DNA of 50,708 bases from Nocardia neocaledoniensis (GTDB taxonomy: Bacteria; Actinomycetota; Actinomycetes; Mycobacteriales; Mycobacteriaceae): assembly GCF_003182135.1 (NCBI RefSeq), contig NZ_QGTL01000022.1, positions 1-50,708 on the forward strand, written 5' to 3'. Below, piece after piece: positions 24,131 to 33,020 of this stretch; the stretch's first letter is position 1; each line of letters starts with the position of its first letter. The notes below the pieces were generated by a model. It was given only the letters and a program-made list of their open reading frames with translations. It had not been told where the DNA came from and did not search any database. A program made the position numbers and the translations under genes.

Positions 24131-27100
24131 CGGTGACCCGCCGATTCGTGCGTCCGCCCAGGATGGAGCGAGGACCCAAGGCTCCCGCGGTGACCGAGTT
24201 GCGCCTGCAACCACCGACCGAGCTGCCCAAACCGGTACCTCCGTCCCGGCTCAAGATGATCATGCCCGTCGTGATGGTCGCCGCCATGGGCGGCATGATG
24301 GTCATGATGTTCCGCAGCGGCGGCGGCATGTCGCCGATGTCGCTGTTCTTTCCGCTGATGATGCTGGTGTCGATGTTCGGCATGATGGGTGGCGCGTTCA
24401 GCGGGAACAGCAACGGCGGTGCCGCCGGGCTGAACGAGGAACGCAAGGACTACCTGCGCAGTATCGCCGACAACCGAAACACCGTGCGGACAGCGGAGAC
24501 CGAGCTGCACGACTATCTCCGCTACACCCACCCCGGCCCCAGCGAGATCGGCAGGCTCGTCGGCGGCAAACGCATGTGGGAGGTGCAGGTCGCCGGACCG
24601 AACTTCCTGCGGGTGCGCGTGGGCCGTGGCCGGATCGCGAACCAGGTGAGGGTCATCGTCCCGGAAGCAGCGCCGACTTCTGACCTGGATCCCGTCGGCG
24701 TCGTGGAACTGGCCAGATTCGCCAAGGCGTATTCGACCGTCGGCGGAATGCCGGTCGCGATCAATCTGCTCTCGACACCGCAAGTTGGGATCGACGGCGA
24801 CGAGGCCGCGGTCGCGGGCCTCGTGCGCGCCATGATCGCGGAGATCGCAGTGCTGCACGGACCAGACCAAGTCGCGGTCGCCGCCGTCCTCGGCGAACCC
24901 GACGCCCCGGAGTGGAGTTGGCTGAAGTGGTTGCCCCACACCCAGCATCCGAGTGACACCGACGCGGTCGGGTCGAGCAGGATGGTGTACCGCACCGTGG
25001 GAGAACTACGGTCCAAAGCATTGGCCGCGCTCAATCGTGGTCCGTTCTCGGCGAATTCGCAGCCGAGTATGGATCGCGCGCACTACGTCCTCATCGTCGG
25101 ACCGGGCGGGTCGGTCGGCGCGCGGGACATCTCGGGCATCGACGGGTGCACCTGGTTGCGTCTGGGTCCGGCCGGGCAGGGCATGCCGCGCGCGCTCCGC
25201 TTCAGCGTGGACCAGGACCGCGGACTCGACGAACTCACGGCCAGAGGTTCCCGCAGGGTCGGGGTCGCGGACCACATGTCGGTCGCGGCGATAGTCGCCG
25301 TGGCACGCTCGCTCGCCCCGTACCGGCTCTCGACGGTCGTCGAGGCCGTCGCCGCCGAACAAGCGACCGGCGGGACGACCTGGGAAAGCCTGGTCGGGAT
25401 AGACGATCCGGGCGACATCGTGGTCGCCCGGCACTGGCCACCCCGGCGAGACAGTGATCGGGCCAGGCTGAGTATTCCGTTCGGCCACGATCCGGCCGGC
25501 GGACCGGTGTTCCTCGACATCAAGGAACCCGCAGAGGAGGGCATGGGCCCGCACGGCATGTGCGTCGGCGCCACTGGGTCCGGCAAGTCGGAATTTTTAC
25601 GCACCCTTGTTCTTTCGGCCGTCGCCACTCATCCGCCCGACCTGCTGAACCTGCTGCTCGTCGACTTCAAAGGCGGGGCGACCTTCCTGGGGTTCGACCG
25701 GCTTTCCCATGTGACCGCCGTCGTCACCAACATGGAGGAGGAGGCTGATCTGGTCACCCGCATGGAGGATGTCATCAACGGCGAGATGGCACGCCGCCAG
25801 CGGATCCTGCGCGACGCGGGCAACTTCGCGAACGTCGCGGACTACGAGCGGGCCCGCGAACAGGGGGCGGCACTGGCACCCCTGCCGACGTTGCTGATCA
25901 TCCTCGACGAGTTCGCCGAACTCCTCGAACAGCACCCGAGTTTCAGCAAGCTGTTCGTGGCGATCGGTCGCCTCGGCCGTTCGTTGCGGATTCATCTGCT
26001 GCTGTCCTCGCAGAAGGTTCCGGCGAGCCGGATGGGGGAGCTCGAGGCACATCTGTCCTATCGGATCGCCCTGCGTACCAACCAGACCAGTGATTCGCGC
26101 GACGCCATAGGTACCGCCGATGCCTATCACCTGCCGAAGAAGCCGGGAGTCGGCTACCTCCGTGTGGGCGCCGGCGATCTGCAACGCTTTCAAGCGGCGT
26201 ATGTGGGGGAGCCGTATCGGCCACCGGTGTTCGCCACCGCGGGCTCGACGCGGACACGACGACAGTCCGGTTCCTACCGCGCTCCGCAGCGTTTCACGAC
26301 TGAGCGGGTGCGCGATGTCAGGCCCGTGCCCGAGGCCGCGCCGACACCCGTGGCCCCAGACGCGGACGATTCCGTTGACACGGTCCCGGTGATGGAAACT
26401 GTGCTGCAGCAACTGGCCGGACACGGTACGCCCGCCCACAAAATGTGGCTGCCGCCCCTGAACGTCTCGCCCAGCCTCGACCAATTCGCGTCAGCGGCGA
26501 CACCAGGATCGCTGCGGCTGCCGGTCGCGCTGGTCGACACACCACGCCAGCAGCGCCAGGACGTGTGGTCGATCGATGTCTCCGGTGCAGGTGGGCACGT
26601 CGCCGTTGTGGGTGGTCCGCAATCCGGAAAGTCGACCGCGCTGCAGACGATGGTGCTGTCCGCTGCTCTCACCCACACGCCGGACCAGGTCCAGTTCTAT
26701 TGCCTCGACTTTTCGGGGGGGCTGAGCGGGCTACGGTCACTCGCTCACGTCGGCTCGGTGGCCTCGGCGCGCGACGTGGATCGCCTGCGCCGCACGTTCG
26801 CTCTGCTCACCGGCTTGCTGGCGAGGCGGCAGGCATTGTTCGCTGAGCTGGGTATCGACTCGATGCGGGAGTTCCGGCGAAGGCGTGCTGTCCCCAGAGA
26901 TGCGGCAGAGCTCGTGGCGCACGGCGACGAGCATGGGGACGTGTTCGTTGTGGTCGACGGCTGGGACATCGGGTTCAGTGTGACCGGCCCCTACTACGAC
27001 GAGTACATGCCAGTGATGGAATCCATTGCGGTGCAAGGGCTCAACTATGGCATTCACCTCGTGTTGAGCAGTTCCCGGTGGGTGGCGGTGCGCCCGGCGA

Positions 27101-28131
27101 TCAAGGACATGGTGCAGAGCAGAATGGAGATGCGGCTCGGCGATCTGTCCGATACGACCTTCAGCGCCCATCGCCATGTCGTTGCCGCCGTCCCGAGTGA
27201 TCGACCGGGCCGATGCATTTCCGGTGAGGGGCTGCACATGCTGGTGGCGTTGCCGCGAGTGGACGGCAGCGGCGCCAGCGAAACTGCCGCCGAAGGACTC
27301 GCCGCGGCCATCACACAGATCAACGCATCCTGCGCAGGTCGGCGGGCACCCGAGGTCAGGTTGCTGCCGACCCGGATCACCCTGGACCAGCTGCGCGCTG
27401 GTCGGCCGACACCGACGACGCTGGCCGAGCGACTTCGAGTGCCCTTCGGGGTCCGCGAATCCGACCTCGGACCCGCGGTGGTCGACTTCGGCGTCACCAC
27501 GCACCTGATCGTGCTCGGCTCCTCGGGTTGCGGGAAGTCGACGGTGCTCGCGGCATTGCTGGCGTCGATCCGGGCGCAGTTCACTCCAGAGGAGGCCCGG
27601 GTGCTGCTCGTCGACTATCGGCGCCGGCACATGGACGCCATTGCACCGGAACAGTCGATCGGATATCTGACCAGCGAACGAGATGTGCTCGAGGGGATTC
27701 CAGGGTTCGTCGGCAAGCTGCAGAGCCGACGGGCGCCCGACGATGTGACCGCCCGACAGCTCAAAGACCGGTCATGGTGGAACGGACCGGAGATATTTGT
27801 CGTCATCGACGACTACCACATGGTGGCTCAGCGCGGTGCCCCGAACCCACTCGATGCGCTCAAAGGAGTGATCGTCGACGGCCGCGACACCGGTCTGCAT
27901 GTCATCATCGCGCGCAACATCGCGCAAGCGGATGGCGCGATGTACGACTCGGTGCTCGGGCAGATCAAGAATCTCAACTCGTCAGGTCTGATCATGGATG
28001 GTACGAAAATGGACGGGATCCTGGTCGGCGATGTAAAAGCCACGAAACAGCCAGTTGGACGCGGGATTCTGGTGGAGCCCCTGCTCTCCCGGCAGGACCT
28101 CGTGCAATCCGCGTGGATACCGGCGGACTGA
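24127..28131 (+). CDS. eccC: ESX motor ATPase EccC (three FtsK/SpoIIIE-type domains)
   Basis: 1334 aa, a single polypeptide rather than the split EccCa/EccCb of ESX-1. Two Met-rich transmembrane helices lie at ~38-85. Three ATPase domains follow with Walker A motifs GATGSGKSE (~481-489), GGPQSGKST (~829-837) and GSSGCGKST (~1131-1139); the first has Walker B LLIILDEFAEL. EccC binds the C-terminal signals of Esx and PE/PPE substrates and powers export. One chain with this gene order resembles ESX-3. GTG start at 24127 overlaps the eccB stop. Confidence 0.96.
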   Translation: MTVTRRFVRPPRMERGPKAPAVTELRLQPPTELPKPVPPSRLKMIMPVVMVAAMGGMMVMMFRSGGGMSPMSLFFPLMMLVSMFGMMGGAFSGNSNGGAAGLNEERKDYLRSIADNRNTVRTAETELHDYLRYTHPGPSEIGRLVGGKRMWEVQVAGPNFLRVRVGRGRIANQVRVIVPEAAPTSDLDPVGVVELARFAKAYSTVGGMPVAINLLSTPQVGIDGDEAAVAGLVRAMIAEIAVLHGPDQVAVAAVLGEPDAPEWSWLKWLPHTQHPSDTDAVGSSRMVYRTVGELRSKALAALNRGPFSANSQPSMDRAHYVLIVGPGGSVGARDISGIDGCTWLRLGPAGQGMPRALRFSVDQDRGLDELTARGSRRVGVADHMSVAAIVAVARSLAPYRLSTVVEAVAAEQATGGTTWESLVGIDDPGDIVVARHWPPRRDSDRARLSIPFGHDPAGGPVFLDIKEPAEEGMGPHGMCVGATGSGKSEFLRTLVLSAVATHPPDLLNLLLVDFKGGATFLGFDRLSHVTAVVTNMEEEADLVTRMEDVINGEMARRQRILRDAGNFANVADYERAREQGAALAPLPTLLIILDEFAELLEQHPSFSKLFVAIGRLGRSLRIHLLLSSQKVPASRMGELEAHLSYRIALRTNQTSDSRDAIGTADAYHLPKKPGVGYLRVGAGDLQRFQAAYVGEPYRPPVFATAGSTRTRRQSGSYRAPQRFTTERVRDVRPVPEAAPTPVAPDADDSVDTVPVMETVLQQLAGHGTPAHKMWLPPLNVSPSLDQFASAATPGSLRLPVALVDTPRQQRQDVWSIDVSGAGGHVAVVGGPQSGKSTALQTMVLSAALTHTPDQVQFYCLDFSGGLSGLRSLAHVGSVASARDVDRLRRTFALLTGLLARRQALFAELGIDSMREFRRRRAVPRDAAELVAHGDEHGDVFVVVDGWDIGFSVTGPYYDEYMPVMESIAVQGLNYGIHLVLSSSRWVAVRPAIKDMVQSRMEMRLGDLSDTTFSAHRHVVAAVPSDRPGRCISGEGLHMLVALPRVDGSGASETAAEGLAAAITQINASCAGRRAPEVRLLPTRITLDQLRAGRPTPTTLAERLRVPFGVRESDLGPAVVDFGVTTHLIVLGSSGCGKSTVLAALLASIRAQFTPEEARVLLVDYRRRHMDAIAPEQSIGYLTSERDVLEGIPGFVGKLQSRRAPDDVTARQLKDRSWWNGPEIFVVIDDYHMVAQRGAPNPLDALKGVIVDGRDTGLHVIIARNIAQADGAMYDSVLGQIKNLNSSGLIMDGTKMDGILVGDVKATKQPVGRGILVEPLLSRQDLVQSAWIPAD

Positions 28132-28156
28132 CTTTTGCGACCGTCATCCGATTTCG

Positions 28157-28172
28157 TTCCCACCATTGGGAA
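28157..28172. promoter_or_regulatory. ESX palindrome copy 4, between eccC and the PE gene
   Basis: A perfect TTCCCA-CCAT-TGGGAA, extended to arms TTTCGTTCCCA/TGGGAATGAAA (28152-28177) with one mismatch. A TAGCCT (TANNNT type) begins at 28178. It could be an internal promoter/operator for the PE-PPE-esx genes or, as RNA, a stem-loop after eccC. Confidence 0.55.
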
Positions 28173-28233
28173 TGAAATAGCCTCAGTCGTATCACGACCG
28201 ATGCGGGGATGTCCCGCTACCAGAGGAGTTTCC

Positions 28234-28560
28234 ATGATGCTCGATGTCACTCCCGAACAACTGCCCGTCATCGGTGCGCAATTGGGTACCACGCATGCTG
28301 GACTCAGCGCCACGGCCGGTTCGGCCAACGGTGCCGTCGTCCCCAATCTCGCCGCAATGAACTCCGCGGACCCGATTCAGACCTTTTGCTCGACCATTCT
28401 CACTGCCTACAACTCCACATTCTTCGCCGGCACCACTGACGGCATCGGACAGCTGATGCTGGGTGCGCAGGCCCTTGCTCCCGCGAGCGCGGCGTTCGTG
28501 GCGACTGATGTGCAATCCGGGGTCACCGTGGCCAGCGTGGGCCGCAACCGGGCGATCTAG
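28234..28560 (+). CDS. PE-family protein
   Basis: 108 aa from ATG 28234, preceded by GAGGAG; the open frame extends upstream but lacks a ribosome site there. It carries Pro-Glu at residues 7-8 (VTPEQLP), the all-helical PE hairpin with no low-complexity tail, and FVATD (F88-D92) as a variant of the YxxxD/E export signal. It is immediately followed by a PPE gene, so it should form a PE-PPE heterodimer recognised by the EspG encoded nearby. Confidence 0.88.
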   Translation: MMLDVTPEQLPVIGAQLGTTHAGLSATAGSANGAVVPNLAAMNSADPIQTFCSTILTAYNSTFFAGTTDGIGQLMLGAQALAPASAAFVATDVQSGVTVASVGRNRAI

Positions 28561-28592
28561 GCCGCGGAGCATCGGACAGAAGGCCCAGGGCA

Positions 28593-29831
28593 ATGTCTGG
28601 CATCCCTTTCGATTTCGGAGCGGTACCGCCGGAGGTCAACTCAGCTCGGCTCACCCTTGGGCCGGGACCGGCACCGACGATGGCGATCTCGGCGGCCTAC
28701 GCAGCGGTCGCCGAGGCGCTGGCCGCTGCGGCAGTCGGTTCCGACGGCTCCATGAGTGCGATGGCGCCCGCGTGGCAAGGATTTTCGGGCGAAAGGGCGC
28801 AGGGAGCATTCCGCAACCACGCGCGCTGGCTGCGCGAGCAGTCCGTCGTCGCAGCCAAAGCGGCGTCCGGTACAGCCGCAGTGGCGGCGGCGTGCGCGGC
28901 GGCATTTGCCACGATGCCGCCACTCCCGGTCATTCTCGCCAACCGGGCGACATCGGTGACGCTGGCGGCAACGAACATCGCGGCACAGAACACACCGGCT
29001 CTCGCGGCGAACGAGGCGGCCTACCTCGCACTGTGGGCCGCAGCGGCGACGACGATGTATCGGTACGCCGGTGCGGCCATCAGCGCCACAGGCACGCTGA
29101 CTCCGCCGATCCCAGCGCCGAGAATCATGTCGGGGGCGCTGGGCGCGGGCCCTGCAGAGGGGACGGCCCCGGTGAGCCCTTCAGTGGCACCCAGCGCTCC
29201 GCCACCAGCAGGGGTCGACGCGGCGACAGCGCCGATGAGTAACGCACTCGCATCCGGAACAGACCCCAGCGCGGCAGCGGATGCGGTCGGCGCCGCACAC
29301 GAGGTCGCACCGTCGACCGTGTCGGAAGCGCAGAGCGGACTGGCGGATGTCGAACGAGCGATGCAAAGCATGTCGGATTCACTGCCTGGGACCGCGGAAG
29401 GTGAGTCGGCGATGCCGACAGAGCACGGCTTTTATGGAACCTCGCCGTACTCACCCACGCTTGGAGCCCTCAACGCCGGGCTGGGGTTCGGAGCATTGGG
29501 CCTCGGCGCAATAGGTTTGACAACTGGAGGGCTACGGGCGATGCCCGGCGCGACAACCGGCTTCCGAATGCCTGGAACTTGGAGTCCCGCACAGGCGGCC
29601 GCCTCGAGCGTGGTACCGACGGGACCAGCCACCGTGCCGGCCGCCACCGCGCCCCAGCGCGGAGTTGTCGCACCGCGCGCGCAGATGAGACGTCGTCGTG
29701 ATCGCGAAGATGAAGCCGCGTCGAAGGTGTACGCGCCGGACCACCTCGGTGAGGTTCCGGATCTCGAGCCTGCGCCGGTTGTCGGAGTCATCGAGTACGA
29801 CGAAACAGCTGACCGGGAAGACGCAGCCTGA
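28593..29831 (+). CDS. PPE-family protein
   Basis: 412 aa. PPE motif at residues 12-14 (FGAVPPEVNS), WQGFSG as the WxG turn (~60), and long Ala-rich helices to ~180. The second half is Pro/Ser/Ala-rich with a short glycine-rich hydrophobic patch (LGFGALGLGAIGLTTGG). The tail has RRRRDRE and an acidic end. The hydrophobic tip of the PPE domain would be the EspG-binding site. It pairs with the preceding PE protein and is exported by the neighbouring ESX machine. Confidence 0.88.
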   Translation: MSGIPFDFGAVPPEVNSARLTLGPGPAPTMAISAAYAAVAEALAAAAVGSDGSMSAMAPAWQGFSGERAQGAFRNHARWLREQSVVAAKAASGTAAVAAACAAAFATMPPLPVILANRATSVTLAATNIAAQNTPALAANEAAYLALWAAAATTMYRYAGAAISATGTLTPPIPAPRIMSGALGAGPAEGTAPVSPSVAPSAPPPAGVDAATAPMSNALASGTDPSAAADAVGAAHEVAPSTVSEAQSGLADVERAMQSMSDSLPGTAEGESAMPTEHGFYGTSPYSPTLGALNAGLGFGALGLGAIGLTTGGLRAMPGATTGFRMPGTWSPAQAAASSVVPTGPATVPAATAPQRGVVAPRAQMRRRRDREDEAASKVYAPDHLGEVPDLEPAPVVGVIEYDETADREDAA

Positions 29832-29857
29832 GTATTCGGCTCGCGCCCATCAACACC

Positions 29858-29883
29858 ATCGATGTCCCGCATCGGGGATCGAT
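29858..29883 (+). promoter_or_regulatory. stem-loop in the leader of the esx pair
   Basis: ATCGATGTCCCG and CGGGGATCGAT form a near-perfect hairpin with a 3-base loop, ending just before the ATGGAGGAAGG that carries the esx ribosome site. It may mark an mRNA processing or stabilising element that boosts esx expression (inference). Confidence 0.4.
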
Positions 29884-29908
29884 CGAAGTCATGGAGGAAG
29901 GAACCATC

Positions 29909-30283
29909 ATGAGTATCACATTCACCGGCGATCCGCAGGCGATGCAGGGCTGCGCCAACAGCACGGCGTCATGCCTGAGCGAGCTCGAAGGCCACCTGAG
30001 GGGGATCATCGGGGTACAGGGCGGCTTGCAGACGGCTGTTGTGAGCCAGGGGACCGGGGCTGCCATCAATACGAAGCTCGGTGATGCCCACCGCGCGGGG
30101 ACGACTCTCGGCGGAACGCTGCAGGAGATCATCACGGCGCTGGGCGATTTCGGCGTCAAAGCCGATACCCAAGACCTCGAGGGAGGTGCACGCATCAACT
30201 CGGTGGCAGGCGCCGACGGGCAATTCGACGGGGGATCTGCTGCGGGTGTGTCGACTAGCAAGGTCGACACCACCTCGTGGTGA
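29909..30283 (+). CDS. WXG100-superfamily protein, EsxB-like, Trp-less
   Basis: 124 aa from ATG 29909, chosen because GGAGGAAGGA precedes it; ATG 29891 lies inside that site. Helix-turn-helix of Esx type, but the WxG turn reads SQGTG (~46-50) with no Trp. A C-terminal FGVKAD (F81-D86) stands near the YxxxD/E position with one extra residue, followed by a ~35-residue Gly/Ser tail ending in Trp. First of two tandem esx genes, expected to pair with the next as a secreted heterodimer. The C-terminal signal side fits the CFP-10/EsxB role. Confidence 0.8.
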   Translation: MSITFTGDPQAMQGCANSTASCLSELEGHLRGIIGVQGGLQTAVVSQGTGAAINTKLGDAHRAGTTLGGTLQEIITALGDFGVKADTQDLEGGARINSVAGADGQFDGGSAAGVSTSKVDTTSW

Positions 30284-30332
30284 CCCAGCACGCCCACAAC
30301 CCCAGTGAAATCACTCGAAAGGAGTACAAGAC

Positions 30333-30629
30333 ATGAGGTATGACTACGGCGAGGTCGACACCCAGACCATGCAGCTGCAGAGCATCGTGCGCGGAATGGA
30401 AACGAACCTCCAGAACATCAATACGCTGAAGCGGCAGCTTCTCGCGGACTTCGCGGGCGCCGGCGCCGATGGATATACCGAGATCACGGCCAAGCTGGAT
30501 GCCAATATGGCACAGTACAACGCCACCCTCCAGCAGCTGAAGGCCGCGATCTCCACCACCGCCGGCACCGACGGCTTGATGCGCGACACCGACGTCAACC
30601 AGGGAAATCGGTTCTTGAGCATCGGCTGA
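30333..30629 (+). CDS. WXG100-superfamily protein, EsxA-like (FxG variant)
   Basis: 98 aa, ATG after AAAGGAG. Two helices separated by DFAGAGADGYTEI, where Phe40 takes the Trp place of the WxG motif. Length and layout match ESAT-6-like proteins. It probably pairs with the upstream Esx protein. Unlike the partner it lacks a C-terminal export motif, as usual for the EsxA side. Confidence 0.85.
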   Translation: MRYDYGEVDTQTMQLQSIVRGMETNLQNINTLKRQLLADFAGAGADGYTEITAKLDANMAQYNATLQQLKAAISTTAGTDGLMRDTDVNQGNRFLSIG

Positions 30630-30701
30630 ACTCTGAAGGTCTCGTGCCCAGGGAGATGGCGATCCGCCTCGTCTCGACCCCTGAGCGGGGCGGAGGCATG
30701 A

Positions 30702-31532
30702 ATGACGACTGAACCGGTGGCGGTGGACCTCACCGTCGATGCCGCTCTGGTGTTGAAGGATCTGGCCGGAATCGACTCCTACCCAACGGTTCTGGCCTTG
30801 ATGCCCAACATCTACCGCATCGACGACAGAGCGAGGGTGCGCGCGGCCGTCCGGCCGGCGCTCGCGGAAGCGGGCATCGCCGACGGCGACCGCGTGCACC
30901 CGGTCATCGTGCGGTGGCTCGAGTGCCTGCACCGGCCGGATATCGAAATGGTCGTGCGAGTGCTGGACACCGGGCTCGGTGCGACTCCCGCGGGAATGCT
31001 CCGGATGTCGTTGGTTCGCAGTGAAACCCACCACGTGCTGGCGGCCCGCTGTGACGACGCGGTCGTCATCCAGTCGGTGTTCCAGCCGGAGCCGGGCATC
31101 GACGGCATCGTCGAAGCGCTCAACGCGTCCTTGGGGCCGGCACCGGTGCTCCGGTTCGACCCCGTGCGAATGCCGCTCGCGGAATTGGCCACAGTCCCTT
31201 CGGATCCGGCCTCGCGGCGAGAGGCGCTGCTTTCCGCCGGCGCTGTCCCGCACACCGCGGGTGTGTTGAGTCGGGTGCTCGACGAGGTCGTGCGGCGGGC
31301 GGAGATATTGATCGTCGAACACCATGATGGAGGCTCGGTCGAAACCGAGGTGTGCCTCAGCGTGCTGGACACGCTGTCCGGCCGGATGGTGGTCACACCG
31401 CGGGCCGCGATGGACGGCGAGATCTGGTCCACGTACTCACCCGGGGACCCGGCTGCCCTGCGTGCCGGAATCTCCGCATTGATCGAACTGCTGCCTGGTC
31501 GCAGTTGGTTCGCAACGAGCCGGGCGGAGTGA
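30702..31532 (+). CDS. espG: EspG-family PE/PPE chaperone
   Basis: 276 aa, ATG after GGAGG. The N-terminal ALVLKDLAGIDSYPTVLALMP and LDTGLGATPAGMLRMSLVRS segments, and the alternating beta/alpha pattern to the C-terminus, fit EspG, the cytosolic chaperone that binds the hydrophobic tip of PPE proteins and is released by EccA. No signal peptide or membrane helix. Position after PE-PPE-esx-esx is the conserved EspG slot. Confidence 0.87.
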   Translation: MTTEPVAVDLTVDAALVLKDLAGIDSYPTVLALMPNIYRIDDRARVRAAVRPALAEAGIADGDRVHPVIVRWLECLHRPDIEMVVRVLDTGLGATPAGMLRMSLVRSETHHVLAARCDDAVVIQSVFQPEPGIDGIVEALNASLGPAPVLRFDPVRMPLAELATVPSDPASRREALLSAGAVPHTAGVLSRVLDEVVRRAEILIVEHHDGGSVETEVCLSVLDTLSGRMVVTPRAAMDGEIWSTYSPGDPAALRAGISALIELLPGRSWFATSRAE

Positions 31533-31565
31533 ACGCCAGGCCGTCTCGTCGAGAGGTGACAGAGG

Positions 31566-33020
31566 ATGGATCACACGAGTGCCGAAAGCGACAACGCCGC
31601 ATCCACGCGTTCGCGCGGCGGCTACGACGCGTTCTTCGAGGCGTCCACAGCTGACACGGGAAGCCCCGTCACGGCACCTACGCCGGCTCCCACGGTCGCT
31701 GTGGAGCACCGGGCGGTCGGCGAGGAGAACAGATCGAGCACTCACCGACCGCATCACGCCGCGCCGTCCGTCGCAGCCGACAACACCGGGAACGGTGTTG
31801 TGACCGTGGCTCCGCCCACGGTCACAACGGGAGCAACCGCCGACGGTCACGGCTCAGGGGCCCGCAATCCATCACAGACCCACCACGCCGCACCGGTAGG
31901 CGCGCACGCGGCCGTTCCCTCCGCGCAGGTGGGCACCTGGGCTCACGAACCACCTCGGTCCCACGGCGAACCGGTGGCCCGCGCGATCGAACGACGGCAG
32001 ATTCCACAGACGGCAGAGCGATCGCCCGACGTCTCCGTTCCCCGGATCGAGGTCTTGCCTGCGGCGCTTTCTTCGGCCGACCTGCTCGCCGAGATCGGAG
32101 CGACGAAACGGGCACAGCTGCAGGCGCGAAGCGGCGTTCGCGGGGCGCTCAACAAGGTTGGATTCCACTTCGGGCTGTCGCCGGCCGAACAGCGAACAGA
32201 GGAGCGGCTCAGCCGGATTCGTCGTCAGCTCACCTCTGCCTACCAGATCGCGGTGGTGAGCGTGAAAGGAGGCGTCGGTCGCACGACGACCGCGACGACG
32301 TTGGGCTCGACCTTCGCGGACCTGCGTCCCGATCGCGTGGTGGCGGTCGACGCGAACCCTGACTTCGGCGACATGGCGACCCGCGCGCGGCGCCACCCCT
32401 ACGGACTGACGCTGCGCGACCTCGCGGCGGCCTCCGAGGCCGAGGCGTTTTCCTCGGTGCTCAGCTACATGGCGATCAACTCCGCCGACCTCGCCGTGCT
32501 CGCCTCACCCTGGACGACGGAGGCGACGTCGGCCCTGTCCGGGGCGGAATACACCGCGGCCGCGACGATCCTGCGACGGCATTTCAATTTGCTCATCGTC
32601 GACTGCGGCACCGGAGTGCTCGACAGTGCCGCCCATGCCGTGCTCCATTCGAGCGACGCGGTGGTGGTCGTCACGCCCGCGACCGTCGGTGGGGTCACCG
32701 GAGCGGTCGCGACCCTGAATTGGATGGCGACACACGGGTTTCAGCATCTGGTCGCCAAGTCGATCGTCGGGATCGTGCACCTGCAGCCGGCGAAACCGAC
32801 TGTCGATGTCGCGGCGATCGAGGATTTGTTCACCACCGCGCAGCGCCCCACCTGTGTGCTGCCCTTCGACGCGCACCTCGCGGAGGGTGGTGAGATCGAC
32901 CTGCGTCTACTCGAGAAGGAAACGGCCCTGGCCTTCGAAGAACTCGCTGCGATGCTCGCGGACGATTTCGGCGGGCCCGGGGTCGTCGACCGGACCGCAG
33001 CGGCGGGAGGATGGCGATGA
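31566..33020 (+). CDS. espI: EspI-like MinD/ParA-type ATPase with disordered N-terminus
   Basis: 484 aa. Residues ~1-165 are Pro/Ala/His-rich and disordered. The ATPase begins at ~230 with IAVVSVKGGVGRTTTATT, a deviant Walker A (KGGVGRTT), followed by VVAVDANPDFGD, LLIVDCGTGVLDSA and VVVVTPATVGGV. This is the architecture of EspI/Rv3876, which sits just before eccD in ESX-1 and was linked to ATP-dependent control of secretion. Here it likewise precedes eccD, which overlaps its end by 4-10 bases. Confidence 0.85.
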   Translation: MDHTSAESDNAASTRSRGGYDAFFEASTADTGSPVTAPTPAPTVAVEHRAVGEENRSSTHRPHHAAPSVAADNTGNGVVTVAPPTVTTGATADGHGSGARNPSQTHHAAPVGAHAAVPSAQVGTWAHEPPRSHGEPVARAIERRQIPQTAERSPDVSVPRIEVLPAALSSADLLAEIGATKRAQLQARSGVRGALNKVGFHFGLSPAEQRTEERLSRIRRQLTSAYQIAVVSVKGGVGRTTTATTLGSTFADLRPDRVVAVDANPDFGDMATRARRHPYGLTLRDLAAASEAEAFSSVLSYMAINSADLAVLASPWTTEATSALSGAEYTAAATILRRHFNLLIVDCGTGVLDSAAHAVLHSSDAVVVVTPATVGGVTGAVATLNWMATHGFQHLVAKSIVGIVHLQPAKPTVDVAAIEDLFTTAQRPTCVLPFDAHLAEGGEIDLRLLEKETALAFEELAAMLADDFGGPGVVDRTAAAGGWR

